Assembly (NCBI GenBank): GCA_027080725.1
Contig: JALWRC010000094.1
Span: 1-39,616 of the forward strand
Length of the DNA: 39,616 bases
Direction: 5' to 3'
From: Saprospiraceae bacterium
GTDB lineage: Bacteria; Bacteroidota; Bacteroidia; Chitinophagales; Saprospiraceae
The notes under the pieces are model-generated. The model did not search any database. It saw only the letters and a list, made by a program, of their open reading frames with translations, and was not told the DNA's origin. A program made the translations under genes and the position numbers. Positions 1 through 7,049 of this stretch are shown here, piece by piece (positions within the stretch are counted from its first letter, which is position 1; every line of letters starts with the position of its first letter).

Positions 1-99
1 AACTCACTGATACCCAGGCATCACTTCGTCTCGAAAAATGAAAAAGCTCATCCAAAATCTTTCATTTCATAAAATTTGACAGTTTTCTGGCAAGCACTA
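1..99. repeat. Element A, copy 1 (long form, cut by window edge)
   Basis: This stretch aligns without gaps to 37401-37499, with about 89 of 99 bases identical by eye. It ends in CACTA, the reverse complement of the family's TAGTG terminus. The other end lies outside the window. The near-palindrome GATACCCAGGCATC at 9-22 matches the perfect palindrome GATGCCCGGGCATC of the other long copy. The element has replaced the 3' part of the PIN toxin gene. Confidence 0.9.
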
Positions 100-200
100 T
101 ATAAGTCATCGTGTGCAAACCAAAATAATATATCTCTAATCTCTATTGGATAGATTACATTAGTGTCTAAAACGCAGGTATATCTAGTACTATGTATCAT
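48..200 (-). pseudogene. PIN-domain toxin, truncated by element A
   Basis: Reading from ATG at 198-200 gives a 50-residue product. Residues 9-34 (CVLDTNVIYPIEIRDILFWF, then AHDDLY) are the start of a PIN-domain RNase of the toxin-antitoxin type, including the first acidic active-site residue in LDTN. After DDLY the frame enters element A, reads 16 unrelated residues and stops at 48-50. PIN toxins of this kind normally run to well over 100 residues with further acidic residues, so the enzyme should be inactive. The start overlaps the end of the antitoxin gene by 11 nt, the usual coupled arrangement. The toxin family is inferred from the N-terminal motif and the position next to an excisionase-type antitoxin. 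The rest of the toxin may lie outside the window beyond the element. Confidence 0.8.
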
Positions 201-645
201 ATAAACCTGCTTCTTCGTCCGAAGCCATTATCTTAATAAGTAATTCTTTTTGTTTTGCTTTCATCCTTTTCTTATAGGCGATTATGTCCTCATATTTAAC
301 TCGACGATGCTTTCCGATCTTCGTGAATTCAATTTTTCCTTCTTCTAGTAATTTTACTAAATGTGGACGAGAACAACCTAATAATTCCGCAGCAGCCTGT
401 GTTGTCATTTCTGTGGCGACAGGAATAATTGAAATTAGCTTTCCTTGACTTGTTACTTTTAATATCTTTGCTAAAAGCTTCAATGCCTTTAATGGAATTC
501 GTATTTTCTCCTGAGTTTCTTCAATCTCAATCTCCGGATTCTTGGTATGTACCTGTTCTAATACCTCTGCAAGAGCATTGTAGGATTCCATCGCCACCCT
601 TTGCTCTTCTTTTGAAGGTCTATTAACATTCGCTAAATATTCCAT
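190..645 (-). CDS. Excisionase-type HTH antitoxin (partner of PIN toxin)
   Basis: A 151-residue DNA-binding protein. Residues about 80-125 (TTQAAAELLGCSRPHLVKLL, then EEGKIEFTKIGKHRRVKYED) form a MerR/excisionase-like winged helix of the HTH_17 type, as in antitoxins that precede PIN toxins in Bacteroidota and Cyanobacteria. The first 75 residues are probably a dimerisation or toxin-contact region, and the last 25 are lysine-rich. The gene is intact although the toxin after it is not. Its promoter overlaps two direct repeats at 685-715, which fits autorepression. The role as antitoxin rests on family and gene order. Confidence 0.82.
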   Translation of the reverse strand: MEYLANVNRPSKEEQRVAMESYNALAEVLEQVHTKNPEIEIEETQEKIRIPLKALKLLAKILKVTSQGKLISIIPVATEMTTQAAAELLGCSRPHLVKLLEEGKIEFTKIGKHRRVKYEDIIAYKKRMKAKQKELLIKIMASDEEAGLYDT

Positions 646-675
646 ATTTCTTGAGTTTGTTATTTAATCCCAATA

Positions 676-708
676 CAAATATAGTCAAAATAAACGAAAT
701 AATCAAAA
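676..708 (-). promoter_or_regulatory. Antitoxin promoter, Bacteroidota type
   Basis: On the minus strand, TTTTG (704-708) is followed after 20 nt by TATATTTG (676-683), matching the -33/-7 pattern TTTG and TAnnTTTG of the Bacteroidota housekeeping sigma factor. It lies about 30 nt upstream of the antitoxin start. No experimental support. Confidence 0.6.
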
Positions 709-715
709 TAAACGA
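685..715. repeat. Direct repeats, likely antitoxin operator
   Basis: The 13-mer TCAAAATAAACGA occurs at 685-697 and again at 703-715, an 18-bp period. The copies overlap the -33 element and the spacer of the antitoxin promoter, where an autoregulating excisionase-type antitoxin would be expected to bind. Confidence 0.5.
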
Positions 716-832
716 TTTTTTTTATCAAATTAATGAAAACTCATGATACAGCATATCGATTCAGAGGAAAAGAGCTTCGGTTGCTATGTCTGTTATTTCA
801 TGCTTGCAGCAGTTGAAAAGACCACCAAACCA

Positions 833-1540
833 CTACAAAATACCCGTAAAAATCGCAATATAATACAATCCCGCCAGGATAAATACGCCCCCTGCCACGG
901 TTCGCATGATTCGTTCGAGCTTGGTGATTTTTTGGTAGAAAACACCGACCTTGCTCGCTGTGAATGCCAGCAAATAGGTGAACAAAATGACCGGAAGTCC
1001 CGTCCCAAATGCGAAGATTACGGGCAAGTACAACCCCTTGGCAGAGGTGATGGTCATCGGAATCAGCATACCGAAATACAATGCGCCGCTATAGGGGCAA
1101 AATGCCAGGGCGAAGACCACTCCGATGAGGAATGCGCCCAATAATCCACGGTCCTTAAAACGCTCGGACAATCGCTCTTGAAAACCGGATTGTCCAAGGA
1201 AATTGAGCTTAATGACGTCGAGCATGATTAATCCGAGCAGTATCAGTAATGGGCCGAGGAACTTCTCGCCGTTCTGATTGAAGAAGCGGGCAACATGGAA
1301 TTTGCTCGCACCAAAGTACAGCACCACGCCAATCATCGTGTAACTGAATGCACGTCCCAAAAAGTAGAATATCCCACTGAGAAAAACCTTCCGCTTGCTC
1401 GAAATATTCTTTGAAATATATGCTGTCGCTGTGATATTAGTCGCCAATGGGCAAGGGCTAATCGCCGTCATTAGACCAAGGACCAATGCCGATATGACCG
1501 GGATGTTATACGCTTCAAGAAGAGATTTCAGAAACTCCAT
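833..1540 (-). CDS. ArsG-type (DsbD/CcdA-like) membrane permease
   Basis: A 235-residue membrane protein with about six hydrophobic segments. It belongs to the DsbD/CcdA-like transporter family; the nearest named type is ArsG, the aminobenzylarsenical efflux permease of the ArsEFG system. Two cysteines sit in proline motifs inside membrane segments, SPCPLATN (Cys30) and FCPYSG (Cys148), as in CcdA/DsbD proteins that carry electrons or metalloid thiolates. It is the last gene of the operon, and its ATG overlaps the TAA of the upstream ArsF-like gene (TAATG). Together they probably reduce and export an arsenical or pass reducing power to the periplasm. Family is secure, substrate inferred. Confidence 0.8.
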   Translation of the reverse strand: MEFLKSLLEAYNIPVISALVLGLMTAISPCPLATNITATAYISKNISSKRKVFLSGIFYFLGRAFSYTMIGVVLYFGASKFHVARFFNQNGEKFLGPLLILLGLIMLDVIKLNFLGQSGFQERLSERFKDRGLLGAFLIGVVFALAFCPYSGALYFGMLIPMTITSAKGLYLPVIFAFGTGLPVILFTYLLAFTASKVGVFYQKITKLERIMRTVAGGVFILAGLYYIAIFTGIL

Positions 1541-1980
1541 TACAACCCTTTGAGTTCCGCATCAATCTTCTCCTTCAGCCCCTTGGTAAAGGCCTCTTTG
1601 TCCATCCCGTTGAGAAAGGCAAAGTCCGTCAAATTAACGTGTTTCTCCTTGCCGTTTTTGATGACGTTGAGGAACAAAGCCGTACCGACCGCTTCATACT
1701 TCTCCGCCATATCATAATTGGCCTCTTCGTCCACATTGATGGTCTTAAAGACGATTTTGCCGGACTTAGAAGCTTCCGGATAGAGGTTTTCGACCGTGTA
1801 TTTGGCATTGGCTTCGATTGATTTGCAAGTAACACAGCGATGGGTCCCATAAAAATCCAGCACCTCGATGCGATTGCCTTTGTCTGCGGAAGCGGACTCC
1901 TTGGCTTCTTGGGCATTTTGGGCACAAGAAGTCGTAAAAAACAAGGTCACAAGAACAGAAATTAAATAGATAAATCTCAT
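1540..1980 (-). CDS. ArsF-like thioredoxin-fold lipoprotein
   Basis: A 146-residue envelope protein. The start at 1980 gives a lipoprotein signal, MRFIYLISVLVTLFFTTSC with Cys19; an upstream in-frame ATG at 2025 would bury this signal and is not used. The mature part has a thioredoxin-like fold with CVTC at residues 49-52 (THRCVTCKSIEANAK). It resembles the protein annotated as nitrophenyl nitroreductase subunit ArsF in Bacteroidota, which regularly sits directly before the ArsG-type permease as here. The likely role is a thiol-redox partner for that permease. The nitroreductase activity itself is not shown by the sequence. Confidence 0.78.
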   Translation of the reverse strand: MRFIYLISVLVTLFFTTSCAQNAQEAKESASADKGNRIEVLDFYGTHRCVTCKSIEANAKYTVENLYPEASKSGKIVFKTINVDEEANYDMAEKYEAVGTALFLNVIKNGKEKHVNLTDFAFLNGMDKEAFTKGLKEKIDAELKGL

Positions 1981-2034
1981 GATGTAAGAGTTATATTGGT
2001 GAATAGATAGTAAAGTGCTCCGCACAAAAAAAAA

Positions 2035-2595
2035 TTACTTGGCCGGTGCGGCTGCTGCTTTTGATTTCGAACACCCTTTAGCGCCCTTAGAGCAGCACTT
2101 CTTACCCTTAGCGCATCCCTTCGCCCCTTTCTTGCATGTTCCGTCCGGATTGCAATTTTTGCTGTTGGGATTGGCACAACAGGCTTTCTTAGGAGCCTTT
2201 TTGCCCTCGATGATGACGCCAAGTTTTTTCTCTTGCCATGCCAGCATTCCCCCTTCCATGTTGTACAGTTTGGTGTAGCCGTTCTTAGCGAGGATAGAGG
2301 CAGCTTGTGCGCTTCTATTGCCGGATCTGCAGGCCAAAATCACATCCACGTCTTTGGGGATTTCATTCATGCGCGCTTCGATTTCGCTGAGTGGAATATT
2401 GACGATACCATCCACGTCGTAGGCCACTTCTTTTACTTCATCCCTTTCGCGGACATCGATCATCATAGTGCCATTGCGAGCCATCAGTTTGGCTCGGATA
2501 GGGCTGATTTGCTTTACTTCTTGCCCAAAGGTGGAAGTTACAGACAAGAGGAACGTGAGGAAAAAAACAGAAAACAAGGTGGTAAATAACTTCAT
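2035..2595 (-). CDS. Secreted rhodanese with cysteine/lysine-rich tail
   Basis: A 186-residue protein with a signal peptide (residues 1-24, ending TFGQ). The rhodanese domain covers about 28-130, with the active-site loop CRSGNRS and catalytic Cys89. It would carry or transfer sulfane sulfur in the periplasm. From residue 139 the protein runs into a tail with eight cysteines and many lysines, built from imperfect repeats of KGAKGC/KGKKCC and then AAAAPAK. Rhodaneses do not normally have such a tail; it looks like a soft-metal or metalloid-binding extension. The gene ends 54 nt upstream of the ArsF-like gene and starts 5 nt after the FmdE gene's stop. Confidence 0.85.
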   Translation of the reverse strand: MKLFTTLFSVFFLTFLLSVTSTFGQEVKQISPIRAKLMARNGTMMIDVRERDEVKEVAYDVDGIVNIPLSEIEARMNEIPKDVDVILACRSGNRSAQAASILAKNGYTKLYNMEGGMLAWQEKKLGVIIEGKKAPKKACCANPNSKNCNPDGTCKKGAKGCAKGKKCCSKGAKGCSKSKAAAAPAK

Positions 2596-2599
2596 TGTA

Positions 2600-3313
2600 T
2601 TAAGATTTAGATGATTGATTGCATTTGGATTTATTCTTATTCAGGATATCGGTCTTGAGGTAGTCGTTTTTGAGTACCGGCGCCCAATCAAAGTGATCGA
2701 GTCGTCGCACTTTAAAATTCTTCTTCGGGTCGGTGGACAAGAGGTATTGGGCGAAGGCATCCTCCAACGATTTCAATCTGTCCAGGTCGCAAGCCGGCAA
2801 TTCTCCTTTGACCGCTTTGGCACCGAGGACGCCGATTTCTTTTGGTTTGACTCCCTTGCGCAAATTGACCGCCACGGCTTCTCCATTGTCCTTTCTTTGT
2901 ATGATGTAGAAGGCATCCTCAATATCATTGTTCACATAAAAGGAGTTGAATTGATAGCGACCTCCTGTCACATATACCGCCACATCGGTCAGGCACGGGG
3001 AACTTTTGCTTACAATCCGGGTGTTGGTCCTATCTATTATTCCATTCGGATAGAGCTCTTTTAAGCCCTCGCGAATCCCCAAAAACCCGACGACCAGCCC
3101 ATCGCAAAGATGCCCGTGAAACCGTTCCAAGTCACCAAGTCCAATCTCATGCTCCAACCCCAGACGACCTTTAGAAAAATCCGTATCCACTACCCGGATG
3201 ACCGGTGCTTGTCCGGATTCCTCAACATGGTGCCTCTTAGCCGTACTGCAACTCAATACGGTGGATACCAGCACAAAAAATGTTATTCTATTCACTTCAG
3301 TCCACCATTTCAT
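2600..3313 (-). CDS. FmdE-domain lipoprotein
   Basis: A 237-residue protein of the FmdE family (named after formylmethanofuran dehydrogenase subunit E). The motif ERFHGHLCDG at 63-72 carries His66, His68 and Cys70, the expected metal ligands. It begins MKWWTEVNRITFFVL, with a lipobox-like VLSC at about residues 19-22, so it is probably an envelope lipoprotein. Bacteroidota often keep such genes beside ArsP-type permeases. Nothing here suggests methanogenesis; a metal or metalloid-binding role fits the operon better, but the function is unknown. Its start lies in a tandem duplication that spans the junction with the permease gene. Confidence 0.75.
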   Translation of the reverse strand: MKWWTEVNRITFFVLVSTVLSCSTAKRHHVEESGQAPVIRVVDTDFSKGRLGLEHEIGLGDLERFHGHLCDGLVVGFLGIREGLKELYPNGIIDRTNTRIVSKSSPCLTDVAVYVTGGRYQFNSFYVNNDIEDAFYIIQRKDNGEAVAVNLRKGVKPKEIGVLGAKAVKGELPACDLDRLKSLEDAFAQYLLSTDPKKNFKVRRLDHFDWAPVLKNDYLKTDILNKNKSKCNQSSKS

Positions 3314-3352
3314 ACCAAAAAAATCAATCCACCATTTTATACTAAAAAATCA
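3301..3352. repeat. Tandem 27-bp duplication at a gene junction
   Basis: Two near-identical units beginning TCCACCATTT lie at 3301-3326 and 3328-3352. One holds the FmdE gene start (ATGAAATGGTGG on the minus strand). The other holds the end of the permease gene and a decoy ATGGTGGATTGA that stops after three codons. Confidence 0.7.
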
Positions 3353-4319
3353 CATTAAAAATGTACCCTGAGATGATGATACACAGCGTCACCACCCCGA
3401 AGAATATCCCGATTAACTTGAACGTCATCACCTTCTTCAATAGCATCGCTTCCGGAAGCGATAAGCCGACGACGCCCATCATAAAGGCGATGGCTGTGCC
3501 CAGGGGAATCCCCTTGGCGACCAAAACCTGGACCACGGGGAGAATCCCGGAGGCATTGGAGTACATCGGTACGGCCAAGAGGGTGGCAACCGGCACCGCA
3601 AAGATATTGCTCTTGCTCATATACCGCTCGAAAAATCCCTCCGGAATATATCCGTGCATCAGTCCTCCTATCGCTATCCCTACGATAACGTAAGGGACTA
3701 CCCCTTTGAGTATATTGCGCGTCTCCTGCCAAATGATAGGTAGCCGCTGCTTAAACGTCTGCTTCCCGGCGACAAAAGCATCTTGTTCCCTTTGGGCGTT
3801 GGTGAGTACCTGCTTCACCCAAGGCGTCAGATACCGCTCCAGTCGCAATCGCTGTAATATCATCCCCGATATCGTCCCCAACAAAATGCCACTCAAGACG
3901 TAAATCAAGGTCGTCTTCCACCCGAACAAGCCCAGGAATAATCCCACGGCCACTTCATTGACCAAGGGGGAAGTCACGAGGAAGGCGAAGGTCACTCCCA
4001 AGGGGATGCCCCCTTTGACAAACCCGATAAACAGCGGGACCGAAGAGCAGGAACAAAAAGGGGTGACTACCCCAAAAAGGCTCGCCATCAAGTACTCCAG
4101 TCCATATAATTTCTTCCTCGAGAGGTAATTCCTCACCTTGTCAATGGGGAAATAACTATTGACTATCCCCATTAAAAACACGATGACAAAGAGCAGCAAC
4201 AATATCTTGACTGTGTCATAGATAAAGAAATGCAATGCCTCCGTCAGGTGTTTGCCCTGCCGTAAATGCAAGACATCGTAGACAATCCAATCCGCCATTC
4301 GTACTATCCAATCAAACAT
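3342..4319 (-). CDS. ArsP-type permease (PF03773 family)
   Basis: A 325-residue membrane protein with eight to ten hydrophobic segments, the usual size for this family. The signature TPFCSCSSVPLFIGF at 86-100 (Cys89, Cys91) is diagnostic of the permease group that includes Campylobacter ArsP, which exports trivalent organoarsenicals. A second conserved patch, TSPLVNEVA, follows in the next segment. In this operon it is the main export candidate: no ArsB or Acr3 pump is present. Other family members have been linked to copper or zinc, so the substrate stays open. It lies 12 nt after the thioredoxin-like lipoprotein gene. Confidence 0.85.
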   Translation of the reverse strand: MFDWIVRMADWIVYDVLHLRQGKHLTEALHFFIYDTVKILLLLFVIVFLMGIVNSYFPIDKVRNYLSRKKLYGLEYLMASLFGVVTPFCSCSSVPLFIGFVKGGIPLGVTFAFLVTSPLVNEVAVGLFLGLFGWKTTLIYVLSGILLGTISGMILQRLRLERYLTPWVKQVLTNAQREQDAFVAGKQTFKQRLPIIWQETRNILKGVVPYVIVGIAIGGLMHGYIPEGFFERYMSKSNIFAVPVATLLAVPMYSNASGILPVVQVLVAKGIPLGTAIAFMMGVVGLSLPEAMLLKKVMTFKLIGIFFGVVTLCIIISGYIFNVIF

Positions 4320-4331
4320 ATCAGTTACGGA

Positions 4332-4706
4332 TTACTTGGATGCATCCAAGGATTTGACCGTCATTTTTTGTTGTAATATCATCCGGACGGAATCAAACTC
4401 AAAATACCCTTCATGGCGATAATACTCATGGCCGTCGGCATCTAAAAATACCTGCGTAGGGATGAGATCGATATCGTAAATGTCACCGTATTTCTTCCCC
4501 TCCTTCGTCCAGACATCATAAAAGATCGTCTCAACCTCCTTCGGATAGGTCTCCTCCAGCCGCTTGATTACCTTCTGCATCTTCTGACAGGGGATACAAC
4601 GCACCGAGCCCAATTCGATAAAGGTAACTTTAGGCTTCATGGGTTTTTGGGCGCATGAAATGGTAACAAACAGGCACATAATAAACGCTGTGTATAATAT
4701 CTTCAT
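4332..4706 (-). CDS. Thioredoxin-family lipoprotein
   Basis: A 124-residue protein with a lipoprotein signal (FVTISC, Cys18) and a thioredoxin fold. CIPC at residues 37-40 is the redox pair, and IPTQVF gives the cis-proline loop. It should act as a membrane-attached thiol reductase in the periplasm. Position between a rhodanese and the ArsP-type permease suggests it keeps thiols or metalloids reduced for export. The closest general types are thioredoxin-like proteins of DsbD systems, in line with the DsbD-like permease at the end of the operon. Confidence 0.82.
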   Translation of the reverse strand: MKILYTAFIMCLFVTISCAQKPMKPKVTFIELGSVRCIPCQKMQKVIKRLEETYPKEVETIFYDVWTKEGKKYGDIYDIDLIPTQVFLDADGHEYYRHEGYFEFDSVRMILQQKMTVKSLDASK

Positions 4707-4725
4707 CTGTGTGAATTTCTAATCG

Positions 4726-5109
4726 TTAACAACAATTGGGTTTGGAGCAATCACAGCTCGCATATTGAGCCAAAGCCTCTGCATTTCCTTTAATGGGAAA
4801 ACCCTTGGCGGCCCATTTGATAATTCCGTCTCTCATGTTGTACACATTTTGGTACCCGGCATTCATCAGGTAATAGGTCGTACGCAAGCTGCGCTCCCCG
4901 CTCAGACAGACCATGACGATCTCCTTGTCTCTCGGTATCTCATTGATTCGGTCTTCGAGTTCACTTATGGGGATATGTAGATAATTGGGGACGTCAAACG
5001 TCACCTCAGCGACCTCTTCAGGTCTCCGGACATCCACGATTAAAGCGCCTTCACGCACTTTCCCCAAGGTGGTTCCGGGGCATATTTCTTTTGCTGGCTG
5101 CATGGTCAT
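4726..5109 (-). CDS. Cytoplasmic rhodanese
   Basis: A 127-residue single rhodanese domain without a signal peptide. The active-site loop is CLSGERS with catalytic Cys68. The C-terminus is cysteine-rich (ASCDCSKPNCC), echoing the longer tail of the secreted rhodanese at 2035-2595, with which it shares the core (LSEIEARMNEIP versus ISELEDRINEIP). The two are probably duplicates sent to different compartments. It starts 1 nt before the stop of the small thioredoxin gene, so translation is likely coupled. Confidence 0.85.
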   Translation of the reverse strand: MTMQPAKEICPGTTLGKVREGALIVDVRRPEEVAEVTFDVPNYLHIPISELEDRINEIPRDKEIVMVCLSGERSLRTTYYLMNAGYQNVYNMRDGIIKWAAKGFPIKGNAEALAQYASCDCSKPNCC

Positions 5110-5110
5110 A

Positions 5111-5347
5111 CTATTTTATTAATTCTAAAATCTCTTGCTTACCGGGCACACGTCCTTTGACGGTGATATTTTCATCGATGACCAGTACAGGTGTTGTGAG
5201 CACGTTGTAGGTCATGATGTCCATAATATCCTCCACCTTTACGACCTGCGCATCGATGTTGTTTTCATTGACCACTTCCTCAACGAGTGCGGTCATTTGC
5301 TTGCATTTGGGGCAACCCGTCCCCAGAATTTTAATTACTTTACTCAT
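5111..5347 (-). CDS. Small redox-active thioredoxin-like protein (MTH895/TM0996 type)
   Basis: A 78-residue glutaredoxin-like protein. The start MSKVIKILGTGCPKC at 5347 is chosen because the family begins this way; the longer frame to 5440 would overlap arsR and place the operator at 5360-5375 inside coding sequence. The redox pair is CPKC (Cys12, Cys15) and the cis-proline is in LTTPVLVID. Such proteins regularly follow arsR and precede ArsP-type permeases. It is cytoplasmic. A palindromic box directly upstream suggests a second, internally regulated promoter. Confidence 0.85.
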   Translation of the reverse strand: MSKVIKILGTGCPKCKQMTALVEEVVNENNIDAQVVKVEDIMDIMTYNVLTTPVLVIDENITVKGRVPGKQEILELIK

Positions 5348-5359
5348 AATTAAATGTTT

Positions 5360-5375
5360 ATCGTAAATGTACGAT
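5360..5375. promoter_or_regulatory. Putative ArsR box 2
   Basis: ATCGTAAATGTACGAT is a perfect 6-4-6 inverted repeat, 12 bp upstream of the small thioredoxin start. It matches the box before arsR at 13 of 16 positions (shared form ATCGYAAATRWACGAT). On the minus strand it overlaps TACATTTA, a candidate -7 element. Confidence 0.65.
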
Positions 5376-5417
5376 GTGATGATTAAAAAATATATGGCGC
5401 GACAGCCATAATTGTTA

Positions 5418-5726
5418 CTACTTATCGAAAAAATCGGCAAAAAGCGCTTTCGCTGCTTGCCAGTTATTCATATTGATACAGTATTTAATCTTGGGCGGCT
5501 GTAGTTCCCCCTGGATTAAGCCTGCATTTTTCAGTTCTTTGAGATGTTGTGAAATGGTGGATTGAGCGATGGGGAAAACATCCACGAGGTCACCTGTAAA
5601 GCAGCAAGATTGACTGCCCAGATGCTCCAGTATTGCCACACGCGTCGGATGGGCCAATGCCTTGGCAAAGCGTGCGAGGGCTTCTGTTTTCTCCTCGTAA
5701 CTGATATTTTCCAATGTACGCTTCAT
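5418..5726 (-). CDS. ArsR-family winged-helix repressor
   Basis: A 102-residue ArsR/SmtB protein. The winged helix runs over most of the length, with recognition helix QSTISQHLKELKNAGL at about 55-70. The opening part ALAHPTRVAILEHL is typical of arsenic-responsive members. A vicinal pair Cys41-Cys42 (SQSCCFTGDL) in the helix before the recognition helix is the likely As(III)/metalloid sensor; it differs from the CVC motif of E. coli ArsR. First gene of the nine-gene operon, with a matching palindromic operator 7 bp upstream and another after it, so it probably represses itself and the downstream genes. Confidence 0.88.
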   Translation of the reverse strand: MKRTLENISYEEKTEALARFAKALAHPTRVAILEHLGSQSCCFTGDLVDVFPIAQSTISQHLKELKNAGLIQGELQPPKIKYCINMNNWQAAKALFADFFDK

Positions 5727-5732
5727 TCCTTT

Positions 5733-5748
5733 ATCGCAAATAAACGAT
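5733..5748. promoter_or_regulatory. Putative ArsR box 1 with operon promoter
   Basis: ATCGCAAATAAACGAT is an imperfect palindrome (ATCG...CGAT) just upstream of arsR and matches box 2 at 13 of 16 positions. On the minus strand it covers TTTATTTG, a weak -7 match; a TTG about 18 nt further upstream may be the -33. A repressor bound here would block the promoter. Confidence 0.65.
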
Positions 5749-5940
5749 TAGTCTGGTGATTCAACGCATGGAGTATAACAATTGTTTCAGGAGGGGTGTT
5801 TTTTTTGCACAAAACGGAGCGGCATGCAAGGGGGGGCGCCCACCAAGACCTCGTCCAATGCACTTCTTACTGCGACTGCGGAGCTATAACAACCGGGGGC
5901 TACTCGACCATACGGGAGGACTCACACCGTTCATTTATTA

Positions 5941-6885
5941 TTAGTCATTGATGTTGCTATTGAGATAATTGACCAGTTTCTTTTCGATTCTTTGCGAGGC
6001 TTTTTCCTGCACCAAATGCTTTCTTATTTTATTCAATTCAGATTTGGACCGGGCCATTTTATTGTACCATTTAGCCTCTTTTGAATTTCTCAACTTTTTT
6101 TTCCAATTTACCGTTTGTCGTGAGGTGGCCGGTTTCCAATTCACAAAATCGAAAGTATTATCCACTTCTACAATAAAATCTTTTACTTTTCCATTTGCCA
6201 ATTGCATCGGCACCAACAATTCGGACCAGCTATGATTGCCTGCTACTACCACGCCTCCTTCGTAATCTAATAGTTTTGTCAAAGCGGCAAATGCCATTTC
6301 ACGTTCGCTACACCAACCAAAAGTCGAAAACGTATCGCATGAACTTGAATAGTATTTTGACTCCGGATGTACTAAATCGCTCAAAAACAAAAAAGGTGTG
6401 CGGTCAACATCAGCATAAGAGTTGTATCTGGAAAAACCCCGTGGAGGTCTTGTGTTTTTTAATAACTTTTTGTTGCGTACGAAGCGGATAGAATACCTTG
6501 GATTTGGCTGCACCCAATGCCACATATAAGGTATCGACAATATTTCTCCTTTGGAACAATCTGATGCTGTTTTACATGTAAATAATTTATGCAATATATT
6601 GACCGTAGAATATTTTTCAATATTTGAAGAACTATTGGGGTCTATCTGATGGGTCGTACAGAACTCTTGGAATGCAAGGTTATCCATCTTAACAAAATCC
6701 TTCTTATGATTTTCAACAAGGCTCTTAAAAAATTGTGGTATAGGCTGCACGCCATATTGATATGTTTTAACTTTATAGGCGGTGTTTTTTTCGTTCGTAA
6801 AATTATCTTTTGCTTGTGATGGTTGGGCCTGCGCCCCAATGTTTTGCACCAATATAAATGTTAGTATTGTGATTATTCTCTTCAT
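5941..6885 (-). CDS. Secreted transglutaminase-like protein (putative)
   Basis: A 314-residue protein with signal peptide (MKRIITILTFILVQNIGAQA). The start at 6885 is chosen over an upstream ATG because it begins the signal. I do not recognise a named family. The spacing of Cys192 (CSEREMAFAAL), His218 (GNHSWSEL) and Asp242 (VEVDNTFDF) looks like the Cys-His-Asp core of transglutaminase/papain-like enzymes, where the Cys starts a helix and His sits in a short strand motif with W and E. The C-terminal 60 residues are lysine/arginine-rich. Codon use is AT-rich compared with the neighbouring ars operon. Enzyme activity is inference. Confidence 0.6.
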   Translation of the reverse strand: MKRIITILTFILVQNIGAQAQPSQAKDNFTNEKNTAYKVKTYQYGVQPIPQFFKSLVENHKKDFVKMDNLAFQEFCTTHQIDPNSSSNIEKYSTVNILHKLFTCKTASDCSKGEILSIPYMWHWVQPNPRYSIRFVRNKKLLKNTRPPRGFSRYNSYADVDRTPFLFLSDLVHPESKYYSSSCDTFSTFGWCSEREMAFAALTKLLDYEGGVVVAGNHSWSELLVPMQLANGKVKDFIVEVDNTFDFVNWKPATSRQTVNWKKKLRNSKEAKWYNKMARSKSELNKIRKHLVQEKASQRIEKKLVNYLNSNIND

Positions 6886-7049
6886 GTTAATAACCTTTAA
6901 TATTATTAAATCTATTCTAAGTATCATGGCTTAAATCTCAGATGAATGCTTACCCGGAGGTGACCCTAAAAACCATAGAATCCTACAGGATACAACAGGC
7001 TTAGATGGGTACCAAGTACACTACAAGTTACAAAAATCAGCTTCGATTG

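Noticed and set aside
743-1144. 133-residue plus-strand frame
   Set aside because: It lies opposite the ArsG-type permease gene, has low-complexity polar composition and no family pattern.
2600-3313. Methanogenesis-type function for the FmdE protein
   Set aside because: Only the metal-binding FmdE domain is shared. No other formylmethanofuran dehydrogenase gene is present and the protein carries a lipoprotein signal.
5756-5944. 62-residue plus-strand frame in the ars promoter region
   Set aside because: It is proline/arginine-rich with a poly-T and poly-G start and overlaps the promoter region; no support for coding. The GGGCGCCC palindrome in it is short and unsupported.
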